From Pelobates cultripes (lineage: Eukaryota; Chordata; Amphibia; Anura; Pelobatidae), in the NCBI GenBank assembly GCA_933207985.1, contig OW240916.1:298781582-298845581 (forward strand): a stretch of 64,000 nucleotides of DNA, read 5' to 3'. Shown piece after piece: positions 10,853 through 21,342 of the stretch. Position 1 is the stretch's first letter; each line of letters starts with the position of its first letter. Below the pieces are notes generated by a model. The model saw nothing but the letters and a program-made list of their open reading frames with translations, was not told the origin of the DNA and searched no databases. The translations under genes and the position numbers were made by a program.

Positions 10853-11341
10853 CTAGTCCAGTATGAGTTGTTGAAATGTTGGAGTGATGGTGGCTGTGGG
10901 TGCTGCTGACGGGAGTGCTTGATGAAACTCCTGAAATTTAAAGCGAGACAAACTGTCAGCAGCTGTGTTATATACACCTGGCACATGGAAACAACATAGG
11001 AAGAAATTATGACAAGCTGCCAACCAAGTGAGTTTCCTCAGAAATCTCATAATCGTAAGAGATTTGGAACGACCTTTGTTGATGATGTGACAGGTTGCCT
11101 GGTTGTCTGAGTAACAACGCACTGGCGTATTAGCCCATAAATGACCCCACGCTACGGCAGCCGCCACTATGGGGTAGATCTCAAAAAGAGCTGAGGTAGT
11201 GGAAAAACCTTCCAAATCCAGAACTGCTGAAGGCCAGCTGCCCCAAAGCCATTCGTTCCCAAAAATTGCTGCAAAACCAGTGGTAGATGCCGCATCTGAC
11301 CAAATGGTAGGAGATGATTCAGTCAATTGAGGGAGGAACAT
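10853..11341 (-). CDS. Ngaro RNase H domain, separated from RT by a frameshift
   Basis: A 162-aa frame. The RNase H core shows the first Asp in IWSDAASTTGF near residue 16, a Glu in LFEIYPI near 54, the YSDNQAT block near 78 and AADSLSR near 129. In DIRS-order elements RT and RNase H form one polyprotein. Here the RT frame ends at 11323 and this frame starts at 11341, a 19-bp overlap in another frame. That suggests a single-base change near 11335, or programmed frameshifting. Confidence 0.85.
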   Translation of the reverse strand: MFLPQLTESSPTIWSDAASTTGFAAIFGNEWLWGSWPSAVLDLEGFSTTSALFEIYPIVAAAVAWGHLWANTPVRCYSDNQATCHIINKGRSKSLTIMRFLRKLTWLAACHNFFLCCFHVPGVYNTAADSLSRFKFQEFHQALPSAAPTATITPTFQQLILD

Positions 11342-13632
11342 ACTTTACCATTCCAAGTGGTTAAAAACCTCTTCCACATGTTTAGATCTGCCGTAGCTTG
11401 GGCATCTAAGGACAACCTGTGCGTGTCATGTAGAAAAAGTGGGAAAAGATGCAATAGTCGTGAAATAAAGGAGCGGCCTTGAGGTATGATGCGCATTGCA
11501 AAATTTAGTGACCCCAGCAGGGACTGTAGTTCTTTGCGGTTGCAAGTGCCGAGCTGTAGGTAGTTGTTTATGTAAGTGAGAATATTCTCTATCTTATCGT
11601 ATGGTAGGCTTGCTTGCATTGTGGCAGAGTCTAATTGGATACCCAGAAAAGTGATAACCGTGTCTGGCCCTTCTGTTTTCTTTGGGGAGATGGGTACACC
11701 TAGTTGCTCAAACAGCTTAGTGGTAGCTTTGAGGCTAGTGGGAGGTGCAGTATTCTCCTCGACCAGTAGGAAATCGTCCAAGTAATGTAATACTGTAGGG
11801 CATCTGGCTATGTTCAATAGTAACCAGCATAATGCTTCGGCAAATGTGTCGAAAATAGCTGGGCTACTTTTGGACCCAAAAGTTAACCGGGAGAAAAAAT
11901 AGTAGTTCCCGGACCACTTGATGCCATGCAGGTGCCACAGTGTGGGGTGGATAGGGAGTAATTTGAAGGCGTTAGTAATGTCGGTCTTACTGAGCCAGGC
12001 TCCAACCCCTGCTTGTATGATAGCTGTAATGGCGTGATCTATGGTGGTGTATTGCAGAGAGAATTCCTCAGAGGGTATGAGGGAATTAAGACTGGGGTTG
12101 GCCGATGAGTGGGGAGCCGATAAGTCAATGATGAGTCTCTGTTTTTGGGAAGATTTCCCTGTGACAATACCAATAGGGTTGGTGCGCCATTCTGTGAATG
12201 GAGGAGTTCTAAAAGGCCCCAATACAAAGCCCTCATCCACTTCATGGTTTATGAGGGTGTCAACCACTGTGGGGTTGTGTTGTGCGGATTGTAGGTTAGG
12301 GCATTCCAGAGTTCCAGCTGGTATGTGTAGGATACCTGTGTGGAAGCCTTCTGTTAAACCAGAAATAAGAAAATCTACCAGGTGTCTAGATGGGTGCTGA
12401 GACATCAATGCTGTGAATACTGGCATATTAATGGACGTAAGGTAAGGCTTAGAATACATTTTATTTGGACACATGGTCTTAGCATGTGCCCTAAAACATT
12501 TTGAACAGACATGCAATAGTCTACATCCACTGTAATTACAAGACCCAACATTGAAATTATTACATATCTGGGACTTGCCCAGAAACTTGATTGGGCGTCC
12601 CAATTTGTCTTTGGATAGTTTCCCTGGATCCCCAGAGGAACTAGTTCCTTGTGTGGAGGCATGTCCGTCTGCCGTGTTGGGACAAAAATTAGTAGTATGG
12701 GCTGTGGAGGAGCAGTATGCACAAGCTGGTGTTCTTAGACCTGCAAAGTGTCTGCAAAATAAGACGGTATCAATCCTTCCCCAGTTGGATCGTGTACCGT
12801 ACTGGGAGAAGGCTCCAGCCACTTTTGCAGAAAAAGACCTATGGTAGTCATAGAATGCTGAACCACCATATTTGTTGCCCAGGTCTACCAGCTTGTGCAT
12901 ATAGAGATCAAACTCCTCTCTTCTGTTGGGATAAACCGCACAGACGACATCCCTGTAAATACCAAACGCTAGTACAAATTCAGGGATAGTCAGTTTCCTG
13001 TTCAGGCGGGCATCCCTAGATCTGACAATAACAGAAACATCATCATAAGCATACGTCTTATGTTCCACAATGTCCTGGGAGGCAATCAACAGGGAAGCCA
13101 GGTTGACGTCTTTACCTTCCAGGATATCCCTTTTGATATGCTCAGGTATCATGTGGGCCAGGCTAACTTCCTGGTCATCCAGGGTGCTGGCTGGAGCGAC
13201 TAATGGCAAGGCTGGTGTTTGTACCGCAGCCGCGGGTGGCCCTGCTAGAGTGAGGGCCGTGGTGACCGACTCAAGTTTCTCCAGCCTGGAGTTGACCTTG
13301 CCCATGGATGCCATGAGTGAGGATAACATGGCATGTATGTCCCCTGGGTTGGACTGGCTAGATCCTTCCCCGGCTTCCATGTTATTAGTTGATGTGCGCA
13401 GCAGTTTGAAAAGTTCTGCCTTCCTTGCTGTAGCAGGGTAGGGGATTTGTCGTCTCCTTAATTCCGTGGTTATGCGCGGGATTGTCCAGGATCTAATTGA
13501 TGCTGGACTAGCTAGCTCTCCTCCTTGTGTGGGAGTGACAGCTCTAGCCGGGGTGCTAGGCAGGGAGAAATCCTCTACCCCTTCCTGAGACATACTATAA
13601 ATAAAACAATAATTAGTATATAGAACCACCAA
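11323..13632 (-). CDS. Ngaro Gag-like and reverse transcriptase polyprotein
   Basis: 769 aa. The first ATG is at 13632, but the better start may be the internal Met of MSQEGVEDFS. The N-terminal part has a SAP-like helix pair (SIRSWTIPRI...RKAELFKLL, about residues 46-80), a Ser/Ala-rich linker and a short coiled-coil stretch. A middle Cys/His cluster (ACAYCSSTAHTTNFC; then CNNFNVGSC...HVCSKC) looks like zinc-finger nucleic-acid binding. The RT starts near residue 475 (VLGPFRTPPF) and has SKTDITNAFKLLPIHP and the catalytic LHYLDDFLL. The C-terminus runs out of frame just before RNase H. It makes the cDNA with the downstream RNase H. Confidence 0.88.
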   Translation of the reverse strand: MVVLYTNYCFIYSMSQEGVEDFSLPSTPARAVTPTQGGELASPASIRSWTIPRITTELRRRQIPYPATARKAELFKLLRTSTNNMEAGEGSSQSNPGDIHAMLSSLMASMGKVNSRLEKLESVTTALTLAGPPAAAVQTPALPLVAPASTLDDQEVSLAHMIPEHIKRDILEGKDVNLASLLIASQDIVEHKTYAYDDVSVIVRSRDARLNRKLTIPEFVLAFGIYRDVVCAVYPNRREEFDLYMHKLVDLGNKYGGSAFYDYHRSFSAKVAGAFSQYGTRSNWGRIDTVLFCRHFAGLRTPACAYCSSTAHTTNFCPNTADGHASTQGTSSSGDPGKLSKDKLGRPIKFLGKSQICNNFNVGSCNYSGCRLLHVCSKCFRAHAKTMCPNKMYSKPYLTSINMPVFTALMSQHPSRHLVDFLISGLTEGFHTGILHIPAGTLECPNLQSAQHNPTVVDTLINHEVDEGFVLGPFRTPPFTEWRTNPIGIVTGKSSQKQRLIIDLSAPHSSANPSLNSLIPSEEFSLQYTTIDHAITAIIQAGVGAWLSKTDITNAFKLLPIHPTLWHLHGIKWSGNYYFFSRLTFGSKSSPAIFDTFAEALCWLLLNIARCPTVLHYLDDFLLVEENTAPPTSLKATTKLFEQLGVPISPKKTEGPDTVITFLGIQLDSATMQASLPYDKIENILTYINNYLQLGTCNRKELQSLLGSLNFAMRIIPQGRSFISRLLHLFPLFLHDTHRLSLDAQATADLNMWKRFLTTWNGKVCSSLN

Positions 13633-15534
13633 ATTGTACTGGCAGGCTAGCTAGGCCGGATGGCGAAAGTATTATACTTGTTTGGTGACAGGTGAGGCCC
13701 TGCTAATTGCCAAGCGGCTTGAGAGGCTCTATCTATGCGTTGGCGCGAGGGGTTATTGAGGCCACTTGACGTAGTGGCAGGAGTTTTAGGCCTCTCGGTG
13801 ACTGTATGACAGAAAACAGGGGAAGGGAGTGACAGGTGAGGCCCTCTCTATGCAACATGCGAGGCGGCTAGCTAACGTGTGGCCCGATGGGTGTTTGCCT
13901 CCGAAACGTTTGAGGCGGGGTGTTGGCCTCGCGGGACCACTAACTGATGGCGACAGCCAAGACGGGGTAAATACCTATTGGGAATCCTGTGACCCTATTG
14001 CCAGTACTCTAAACTAGGGGGATGAAATGAAATGTATGGTAGAATACCATATGAGCAGGTGTACGTACCTGATAGTATGATAAATCACAGGAATAAACCG
14101 TGTGGAGCAATTATATAAGCTTGACAGCCTAAAAATGGGTAAAAGAGAGTAGTATGATGAGTGTGGAGTGTAAAAAGAACCAGACTTATAGTCTGTAGCA
14201 GAAATGTATAAAATTATGTTGATACCATAGGAATAGCTATGAGTGGCTCAGAAATGTTTGCATGCTTGAATAAGACATCTGAGGGAGGCCGTGGCCTATG
14301 TACAAACAATCTATGTGTTACGTGATAATGGTATGTAAAGGAAAACATGAAACGTAGGTTATATACATATGTATATGACTGTGCAGGGGACGTATGATTG
14401 GTTGGATCAGTACGTGTGATTCAACCCGAGTATGCATGCGAAAGGATTTAAGCCTTATGTGTCATCGTCATGACAGAGAAATGAGGCCTGTAATGTAGGC
14501 TGAGTGAATTGAAATGAAATGGATAGTTATAAAACTCCTGGCGTGGGAGTTCAATGATCTGTACCGAAATGTAACTGGTTTTATAGAAAGGGACATGGAT
14601 GAGGTCATGGCCTAATTAACACAGCGTTATGTATGATATGTAGCAGAATAACCAAAGGCAGGGATACCCCAAAATGATTTAAAATGATGTAAAGTGATGT
14701 ATATCTATATGATATGTTTGTATAGAAAAGACGTATCAACCCGAGAATTATTGCTTAAATGAACCTATATCCTTTGTATGTGTTGTATTAATAACCCAGA
14801 AGTGAGGCTTGTAACATAGGCTGAGTCCATTTGTATAAATGGATAAGTAATGCAGACCCCTGAAAGCGTGGGAGTCAAATGGTATATACAGAGATGTGGA
14901 CTTGATTTGTGGACGTAATACAATACTGACAATATTTTAAAAGTAATCAAAATCTATTAAGCAAGCAATTCTTTAACCGAACGTTATATACACATGAAAT
15001 GGTGAACATAATTCATGAAAGGATTATACGTGAACACACAGAAAAGCCGAAAGCAAATGTGAGGGGAACACAGAAGTTAGAATAGTTTAACCGTATGATT
15101 TATGCGAACCAAAAGCGTGTATGAGCGTATGTAAAAATTTGCCGAACGGCAAAACAACCGAATGATAATTCGTTTCAATAACATGAAATAGGATATGCGA
15201 AATGACTATTGAACGATTTAAATATGTTCAACCGAATGACCGTACGAATGAAAAGCCCGCGAATGGCTTGAAACATTCGTGTCATAACCAGGGAAAAGCC
15301 GTAAAGCGAGGACCCGTGCTGTACCGTACGCCGTGGGAACCAGTCCTGGCGTGACAGGAAGGTCTGACTTACGGTTTAGGAGTCCCTGGGACGCGATCTA
15401 CGACGGAGAACGGAGTCAGAAGAAGCTGGACGGGCGGAAAGGCCTGAACAGGATTCCTGGACACAGCTTAACGTGGTGAAACCTCCTGGATACTGAAACC
15501 AAGATGGCGTCTGAGAGAACCCGGAAGTGGATCC
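13633..15534 (-). other. Ngaro 5' leader, non-coding
   Basis: About 1.9 kb between repeat A1 and the Gag-RT frame, with no credible open frame. It contains short internal repeats: GTGACAGGTGAGGCC occurs near 13687 and 13830, and the motif TGTAAYRTAGGCTGAGT near 14490 and 14811 recurs with similar flanks about 320 bp apart. It probably holds the promoter and packaging signals of the element. Confidence 0.6.
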
Positions 15535-15645
15535 TCATTCAACGCTGACCTCGAACGGTAAGGAGCCAGGCAAGGGGAGTGCCTTAAGTAGGCTAGGGGT
15601 AGCAAACCAGCACCTCCCACCAATGCAGTCAAATTGCCTTAATAC
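15535..15645 (-). repeat. Ngaro split direct repeat A1
   Basis: The 111-bp terminal repeat at the 5' end of the element in its own sense. It matches 9628-9738 in direct orientation. Confidence 0.9.
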
Positions 15646-17331
15646 ATATATAACAATTAGATTTTAACAAATGTGAAATATATGCTGCTATAAAAGGTTA
15701 AATTGATTCACAAAGAGTTATGCGATTAGCTCAAATATATAATACGTTGCTGTTTTTTTAATCATTAATACAGTTGATTGAAACGCAAAGAATATATGAT
15801 TATTGGCCTGAAATGAAATCAGTATGCCAGACAACTCAGAAAATGAAAATAAACAGGGATTTTAGGTCCTTATCCTGTATTAACTTTATATGTTAATAGT
15901 AGATTTATGTTTTACAGGAAAATATTATTACAGAAAACAACAATATGATAATTCGGTTTAACTGGATAAAAAAAATGAATAGTTTTAATGTTTGAATCAA
16001 CAACATTATCAAAACTTACCACCCTAATTACAATGTTTCCGACAGCTTGACTTTGCTCATATATCTTTGGCATTTCAATAAGTGGATGCATATTATGTAA
16101 GTTCGTGCCAAGCAATATATTTAACTTGTCATTAGTTAAAATTTTAGTAAGAGGAAAAAGTAGGCGTGAGAAAAGGCTTCTGCTTTTACAGAAATGTGAG
16201 AACCCAAAATACAACTTTTAAATTGGAAACTCCCATAAAACGGTCATGTTTTTCAATACTCAGGGCTGGAATCTATTGCAGGAGATAAGCGTAAAAGAAC
16301 ACTCCAAACAATATAACCATTACAGCATGCTCTAATGGTTAAAGGGGCTCCTTCATGGATTTTTATTTGGCAAAGACCCCAATGGTGACTTTTTTTATTG
16401 TAATGCAGTGGCCGTGGGGTGTAAGGAAAGGCGAGTTTTACTTACCTGAAACTGTCCCTTGTGGTCGTTGCCATATTCTACTATGGGATCCTCTTCAGCT
16501 CCTGGTGCTTATTCGGTCAGGAGCCAATGTCAGTGCTGAACTCTCATGCATGTGCAAGAGTACAACACTGATGTCTATAGACAAAGCCCTTTTCCTCTCA
16601 TTCATCACTAGCGATGGTTAACAAAGCTTGACAGTAGTAACGTCGCCATTTGTCAAATGTAGGAAAAATACATAAGGTAAATTAGTTCCTACTTTGTCTT
16701 ATTATATCTATTGACTGAGTTGGAATTCCAGTTAAATTCCAAACATAGTCAATGTGAGAATTTAACGAAGATTTTATCGATATGAAATAAATCATTTTTG
16801 GATGGGGCGACTGAGCCTCTTTAAGTTGCCAGGAGTGCCCTAGGACCTCCTCACCACCACCATTGTAAGTCTCCACATATCGCAGTTTGCAATTGTTATC
16901 TTTAAAACCATTAATTCAGTACTTGAATTAATGTCCTGTACCTTCCAAAAATGTATTAAAATCCTAACTGAAATATGAAATATTTTAACAGACAGTACAA
17001 ATAAAATATAACTAATTACTTTTGCTGCACTAGCTGTATAGAAATCATTATAAGTAAAACTGCACTTTTTTATTTTTTCCCTTTTTGTATATATTATTCA
17101 CAAATACTATTGTATTATAAGGAGATGAAAAAAGCTGTTTATGTCTTCTAAAAAAACAATATAATATGTGTGTGGCTGCACATAATGACTAAGTAATAAA
17201 ACTTTGTAAACAGCCTCAGTCACAAATGTACAGAATTATAAGAAAAACACAGTCAGTAAGGGGTTAAATATTGATATCACTGTTTAATATTTATCAGTGT
17301 TTTGAAAAGTAATGGTTAACCCCTAGGGCAT
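15646..17331. other. non-coding, AT-rich; one possible T2-like MITE end
   Basis: No gene recognised. Near 16291 a GTAAAAGAACACTCC word opens a short hairpin (AACCATTACAGC ... GCTCTAATGGTT). This resembles a T2-type MITE start, but I could not find its other end. The remainder looks unique. Confidence 0.45.
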
Positions 17332-17918
17332 TGTAACAAAACCCTGTATTTCCTTTTGACAGTTATTTTCCCTGCATTCGGTAGATTGATCTACCGAACC
17401 TCGACAACCCCCCTGGCTCATTTAACTTAAAAGTTGTGTTTGTTTGATCTGAGCGCTATTTGGATATGTTGGGCACCCAGATCCAGGCTATCCAGGCATA
17501 TTATACTTGAGGGGGTTCTTATGTCTGTTATGTATTTTAGGGGTGTTTTATGTTTTATTTTCTGTACCTCTAGTGCCTGAGAGATAATTAGTTTAAGCAA
17601 AGTACACTAAATTATCTCCCAGACACAGAGATTCTTGGGCGTGTTTTACTATACTTTTGCTTAAGACACCATGCTGAGGGTCTGTGTATAAAGTGGGCCA
17701 TCTGACCATAATAAAGCATTCCTGTTGTACCCTTCATCAAGTCTCGACAGATGTTTGGGTATGCGAACGATAAAACGCTTGATTTTTCTCACGACCTACT
17801 TGGATTTTGGGAGAGTACGAACTAGCGCACTATGCAAACAGGCTATAATCACTCAAGCCCCTAGCATTTCAGGAGTGTGCGAACGAACGTATCAAATGAA
17901 ATACAAGGTTTTGTCACA
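17332..17918 (+). mobile_element. probable solo LTR
   Basis: 587 bp starting TGTAACAAAACCC and ending TTTTGTCACA, so TG...CA with related ends. TATAAA lies at 17687-17692 and AATAAA at 17710-17715. The ends resemble those of the better-supported LTR at 39739-40812 (TGTAACA ... TGTCACA). A clean target duplication is not visible (GCAT is near both ends but not adjacent on the right), which lowers confidence. Confidence 0.5.
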
Positions 17919-18140
17919 TTGCATTCTATGCCATTCTACAAAAAGTTGGCTTTAATGCCTTTAGGATAGCATATATGCCCTGCATATCTGGTGTGTACAG
18001 GGTTATATCCCTACTCACACCAGGGAGCCCCAGGTATCAATGGATATCTGTGGCTCCTATAAGTCAGCTGTGGTAATTTTTAGTGGACCCATATTGACCG
18101 ATGAGCTCTGTCAGCTCTTGTCGGTCAGCTCCTTAGCTCT

Positions 18141-18288
18141 TTAACCCCTTAAGGACCAAACTTCTGGAATAAAAGGGAATCATGACATGTCACACATGTC
18201 ATGTGTCCTTAACCCCTTAAGGACCAAACTTATGGAATAAAAGGGAATCGTGACATGTCACACATGTCATGTGTCCTTAAGGGGTTAA
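18141..18288. mobile_element. palindromic MITE, tandem dimer
   Basis: Two copies of an approximately 70-bp unit lie head to tail. Each begins TTAACCCCTTAAGGACC and carries ATGACATGT/ACATGTCAT palindromes. The copies meet at a shared TTAA near 18209, and the whole ends CCTTAAGGGGTTAA. The family recurs at 18958, 29590 and 63326. Confidence 0.75.
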
Positions 18289-18429
18289 CTCATTCATAAA
18301 AAAACGCATTTAAGTGAACACAATCAGCTGCAGTTTTTAACCTGCATGTAATTCTGAAAACAGCCAGTAGATGGTGACAACATACAACCATCTACTTTGT
18401 TAAATACAGTAAAGCCCATTTATAATATC

Positions 18430-18725
18430 AGCTTTGATATTAGCAGTGGGTTACCTTAGGTTAGTGCTGAGGTTAGTGTTAAATTTAGGAGTAAGAGTGG
18501 GGTAGGGTAACACTTAGTGTTGGGGTAGGGTTAGCTGTAGAATTAGATTAGGGTTAGGGTAAGGTAAGGGTTTATGCTGGGTATGGGTTAATGCTGTTTT
18601 AGGGCTAAAGATAGTGTAGGTTTAAGGTTCAGGGTAAGATTAGAGTAGGCATATGGTTTGAGTTCTTGTAAGCATTGGGTAAGGAGTATGCTTGGTATAG
18701 CGTTGATATAGGGTTAGCGTTAACT
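18430..18725 (+). repeat. degenerate TTAGGG-like repeat
   Basis: Many GGTTAG, TTAGGG and GGGTAAGG words occur, with few perfect tandem units (for example TTAGGGTTAGGGTAAGG near 18547). It may be an old interstitial telomere-like tract or just a G/T-rich satellite. Confidence 0.4.
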
Positions 18726-18957
18726 ATCAAAAATAATTTCAGATCCTAAACATATAAGGCATTTAACAATCAGGACTGCTATATGAATCTATTTTGAGTT
18801 TTTTAAGTTAGCTGCACTCGATATGTAAAAATTATTATAAGCAAAAATGTGAAAAATATGCTGTTTGTTTTGCATTGTTCCCTATTTTTAACATGTTATT
18901 CACATGGAATATGTTAGCTTTACATATAGGACGTTAAATGGAAGTATTTTCTGCCCT

Positions 18958-19037
18958 TTAACCCCTTGAGGACACATGACATGTGTGACATGTCATGATT
19001 CCCTTTTATTCCAGAAGTTTGGTCCTTAAGGGGTTAA
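18958..19037. mobile_element. palindromic MITE, single copy
   Basis: TTAACCCCTTGAGGAC to CCTTAAGGGGTTAA, the same family as 18141-18288 but in the opposite internal orientation. Confidence 0.7.
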
Positions 19038-20400
19038 AAAATTATGTATAATTTATAGTGGAAACACTTGAAGAAAAACCCTTAAATTACGGTGGAACAA
19101 ATTGATATTCAAGGTTTTGCTCTGGTTCAGAACGTGGACGGTTGCCGCCGTCCATAATGGGTTAAATTCCCTGATTATTTTGATTGTATTTATTAAAGTT
19201 ATAAAATGTATCATTCATTGATTATAATACTGACAGTTTTCTTCATAGTAAATTCCACCAGTTCTCACAGAAATTTCCACTTCAGAAGGCTACATATTTA
19301 GAGTGGTGGAAAAAGAGAAGTCACACAGAAATTTTCTGTCAGAAAAAGTAGCAGAAAGATTAATTTCCGTAAAAATGGTATGTATGTGAAAAAGTTACTG
19401 TTAGGGCAAAATATATGTATATATTTTTATTTTATTTTTTTAAATAAGCAAATTATAATTTTTTTAAAGTGACAGATTTAGTAAATTGCAATAAAAATTC
19501 TCAGAAAAAGTTAACATTTGCAAAAGCGTCTACAATGCATTGATGGGCCTCGCCCAGTGTGTAATATTTTTTATTTTTTGAGAAGAGTACCTAACAATTC
19601 TGTTCTAATGCCTCCCTTCTCTGTTAATGCCTTTTTTTGAAAAAAATGAATAAAATGTAATTGGTATGTACATATCTCTCTTTATCTAGTATTAACAGTG
19701 CCTACAATAAAATTTATGACTTATTTTCTCATGTAAATTGAATTGGAATGTGAAGACATGTCTAGAAATGTGGGTATTTTTTCTTAAAATTATTTATTTT
19801 ATAATGATTCAATGCTAGGCGTTTTCATGGGAAGACACACATTAGCAATATTTTTCTATCTGGCTTTGCCTATTTTCAGAAAATGTAATCTTTTCCTAAG
19901 TATGGTTCTGCCAAACACTACTTTAGCTCGTTCACACATTATTTTAGTTCTTGAGAATTAAGATTTAAATAGTTTTGTTATTAACAAAGCTTCTTAAAAG
20001 CAGATGTCTAAATCGTGTACATTTTTGGTATCATATCACTTTGATGATGTAGTTGAACACAGAGTAGTAAAGCCAAGTTTATTGGGAATTCCCGGGACTA
20101 CCGGCCAGTTAGATTTTAGCTTTTATCAGTGTTTATTTTGATAGTTTATGTGGTAGTTAAAAAGTTAATCCAATCACAGATATAAATCGTGACAAATGGA
20201 AAAAACATATTCTATTTTTACTTTTCTATTCAACTGTTCAACTAAAAGATAGTTAAAGTGGAACTGTCCCTTCAAAACATTTTTAATTAGGTTTAACAAA
20301 TATTTGTTTGTGAGGTCTGAGAAATAATAAAGTAACAATATACTGTACACTACTGTATTTACATCTATCCTGAAACCAAGAGCCTTCATCTTAGCTCCCT
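19038..20400. other. non-coding, AT-rich
   Basis: No gene. A GTTTTGCTCTGGTTCAGAAC segment near 19115 is shared with similar tails near 54475 and 63240. It looks like the worn 3' part of a longer relative of the TTAACCCC family. Confidence 0.4.
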
Positions 20401-20401
20401 G

Positions 20402-20637
20402 TCAGCCATTGTTAAAATACAATGGGTGAAAGTCTAACGGAGAAGGGAAGGGAGTTCCACAGAAAAGGTGCAGCCCTGGAGAAGTCTTGGAGGCGAGCAT
20501 CAGAGGTGGGAGTTCAGACAGAGGATAGAAGTAGGTCTTCGGCAGAGCACAGGGGTGTATTATGGAGGATAGGTAGGTTGGAGCAGCATTATGTAGAGAC
20601 TTGTAAGCAAGCACCAGAATCTTAAATTATACATTCA
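20402..20637 (-). pseudogene. LINE reverse transcriptase C-terminal fragment (L2/CR1/Rex-like)
   Basis: The minus-strand translation reads LAYKSLHNAAPTYLSSII and, after a short gap, LFCGTPFPSPL. This follows the conserved C-terminal pattern of L2/Rex-type LINE RTs (YK-LH--AP-YLS, then WN-LP). Only about 75 residues remain. The plus-strand frame over the same bases is a shadow. Confidence 0.5.
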
Positions 20638-20658
20638 CACTTTTTTTTTATTATTAAT

Positions 20659-20661
<3 letters not shown>

Positions 20662-20690
<29 letters not shown>
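20662..20690. repeat. (AT)n microsatellite
   Basis: A run of AT dinucleotides. Similar runs at 20973-20996 and 21323-21342 separate and flank the two hammerhead hairpins, so it may be the (duplicated) insertion target. Confidence 0.8.
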
Positions 20691-20696
<6 letters not shown>

Positions 20697-20830
20697 ATGA
20701 AAACAAACTCCTGCACTCCAACTAAATAACAATTCAATACCCGGTGCCAAGTCAGATAAGTACAGAAAAATCAAAAAAATACCGGCACTCTAGGCTTTCT
20801 TCATCCAATTTATTGTATGGTTCCCAAATT

Positions 20831-20870
20831 GTCAACGTTTCAGCTCCCGATCGGAGCTTTCATCAGGACC
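20831..20870 (-). ncRNA. hammerhead ribozyme motif (minus arm)
   Basis: Minus strand: GGTC, core CTGATGA, helix II AGCTCC/GGGAGCT with a GATC loop, GAA, then the short self-complementary helix III ACGT, a U at the cleavage position and GAC. GAC can pair with GTC to form helix I. All core bases match the hammerhead consensus. Very short helix III stems of this kind are known from Penelope-associated hammerheads and may act as dimers. Confidence 0.75.
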
Positions 20871-20905
20871 TGATGAAAGCTCCGATCGGGAGCTGAAACG
20901 TTGAC
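20866..20905 (+). ncRNA. hammerhead ribozyme motif (plus arm)
   Basis: CTGATGA at 20870-20876, the same helix II, GAAACG and TTGAC. Because the palindrome turns right at the core, the 5' strand of helix I is GGAC rather than GGTC and pairs only partly. The core is intact but the fold is weaker than on the other arm. Confidence 0.6.
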
Positions 20906-20968
20906 AATCTGGGAACCATACAATAAATTGGATGAAGAAAGCCTAGAGTGCCGGTATTTTTTTGATTT

Positions 20969-20996
<28 letters not shown>

Positions 20997-21006
<10 letters not shown>

Positions 21007-21322
21007 AAATGGTAGGTAACAGCACTCTAAGGACTTCAAAAAGTAAATGGTGAAAAAAACTTAGCTTTTATTCAGCAACTGCCACACAAAATCGACGTTT
21101 CAGTTCTTAATACAGAACTTTCATCAGGATGAAAGTTCTGTATTAAGAACTGAAACGTCGATTTTGTGTGGCAGTTGCTGAATAAAAGCTAAGTTTTTTT
21201 CACCATTTACTTTTTGAAGTCCTTAGAGTGCTGTTACCTACCATTTTTATTTTTATGTTATTTGCTTTATTAGCACCAGGCATTAATCTATCTCTACAGG
21301 AGTGCAAGTATTTGAATATTTT
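20997..21322 (+). mobile_element. hammerhead hairpin element 2
   Basis: Arms 20997-21125 and 21128-21256 are inverted copies (129 bp) around the 2-base spacer AG. A single-copy tail to 21322 precedes another (TA)n tract. Same design as element 1 but a different sequence, so it is an independent insertion or a different subfamily. Confidence 0.72.
21091..21131 (-). ncRNA. hammerhead ribozyme motif
   Basis: Minus strand: CATC, core CTGATGA, helix II AGTTCT/AGAACT, GAA, ACGT, C at the cleavage position, GAT. GAT pairs with ATC as a 3-bp helix I. On the plus arm the core is cut by the turn and reads CAGGATGA, so only the minus arm has a full core. Confidence 0.7.
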
Positions 21323-21342
21323 ATATATATATATATATATAT

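Larger units (their letters stand above)
9447..15645 (-). mobile_element. Ngaro-type (DIRS order) tyrosine-recombinase retrotransposon
   Basis: A 6.2-kb element read on the minus strand. Order in its own sense: A1 (15645-15535), about 1.9 kb leader, Gag-RT, RNase H, tyrosine recombinase, B1 (9862-9739), A2 (9738-9628), B2 (9570-9447). This A1 - ORFs - B1A2B2 layout of split direct repeats is typical of Ngaro elements. There is no obvious target duplication, as expected for recombinase-mediated insertion. It sits in TA dinucleotides next to the Tc1 element end. No GDSL hydrolase frame, which some Ngaros carry, was seen. Confidence 0.9.
20691..20972 (-). mobile_element. hammerhead hairpin element 1
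   Basis: Arms 20764-20867 and 20869-20972 are inverted copies with one spacer base at 20868 and only a couple of mismatches. A single-copy tail (20691-20763) extends on the left. Each arm carries a hammerhead core facing the centre. (TA)n tracts lie on both sides. Confidence 0.75.

Noticed and set aside
12039..13441. Several 60-123 aa frames on both strands inside the Ngaro Gag-RT region
   Set aside because: Shadows of the 769-aa frame, which alone carries RT and zinc-finger motifs.
13895..13925. CCGAAACGTTTGAGGC in the Ngaro leader as a further hammerhead half
   Set aside because: No CTGANGA core or helix II lies upstream at the needed distance.
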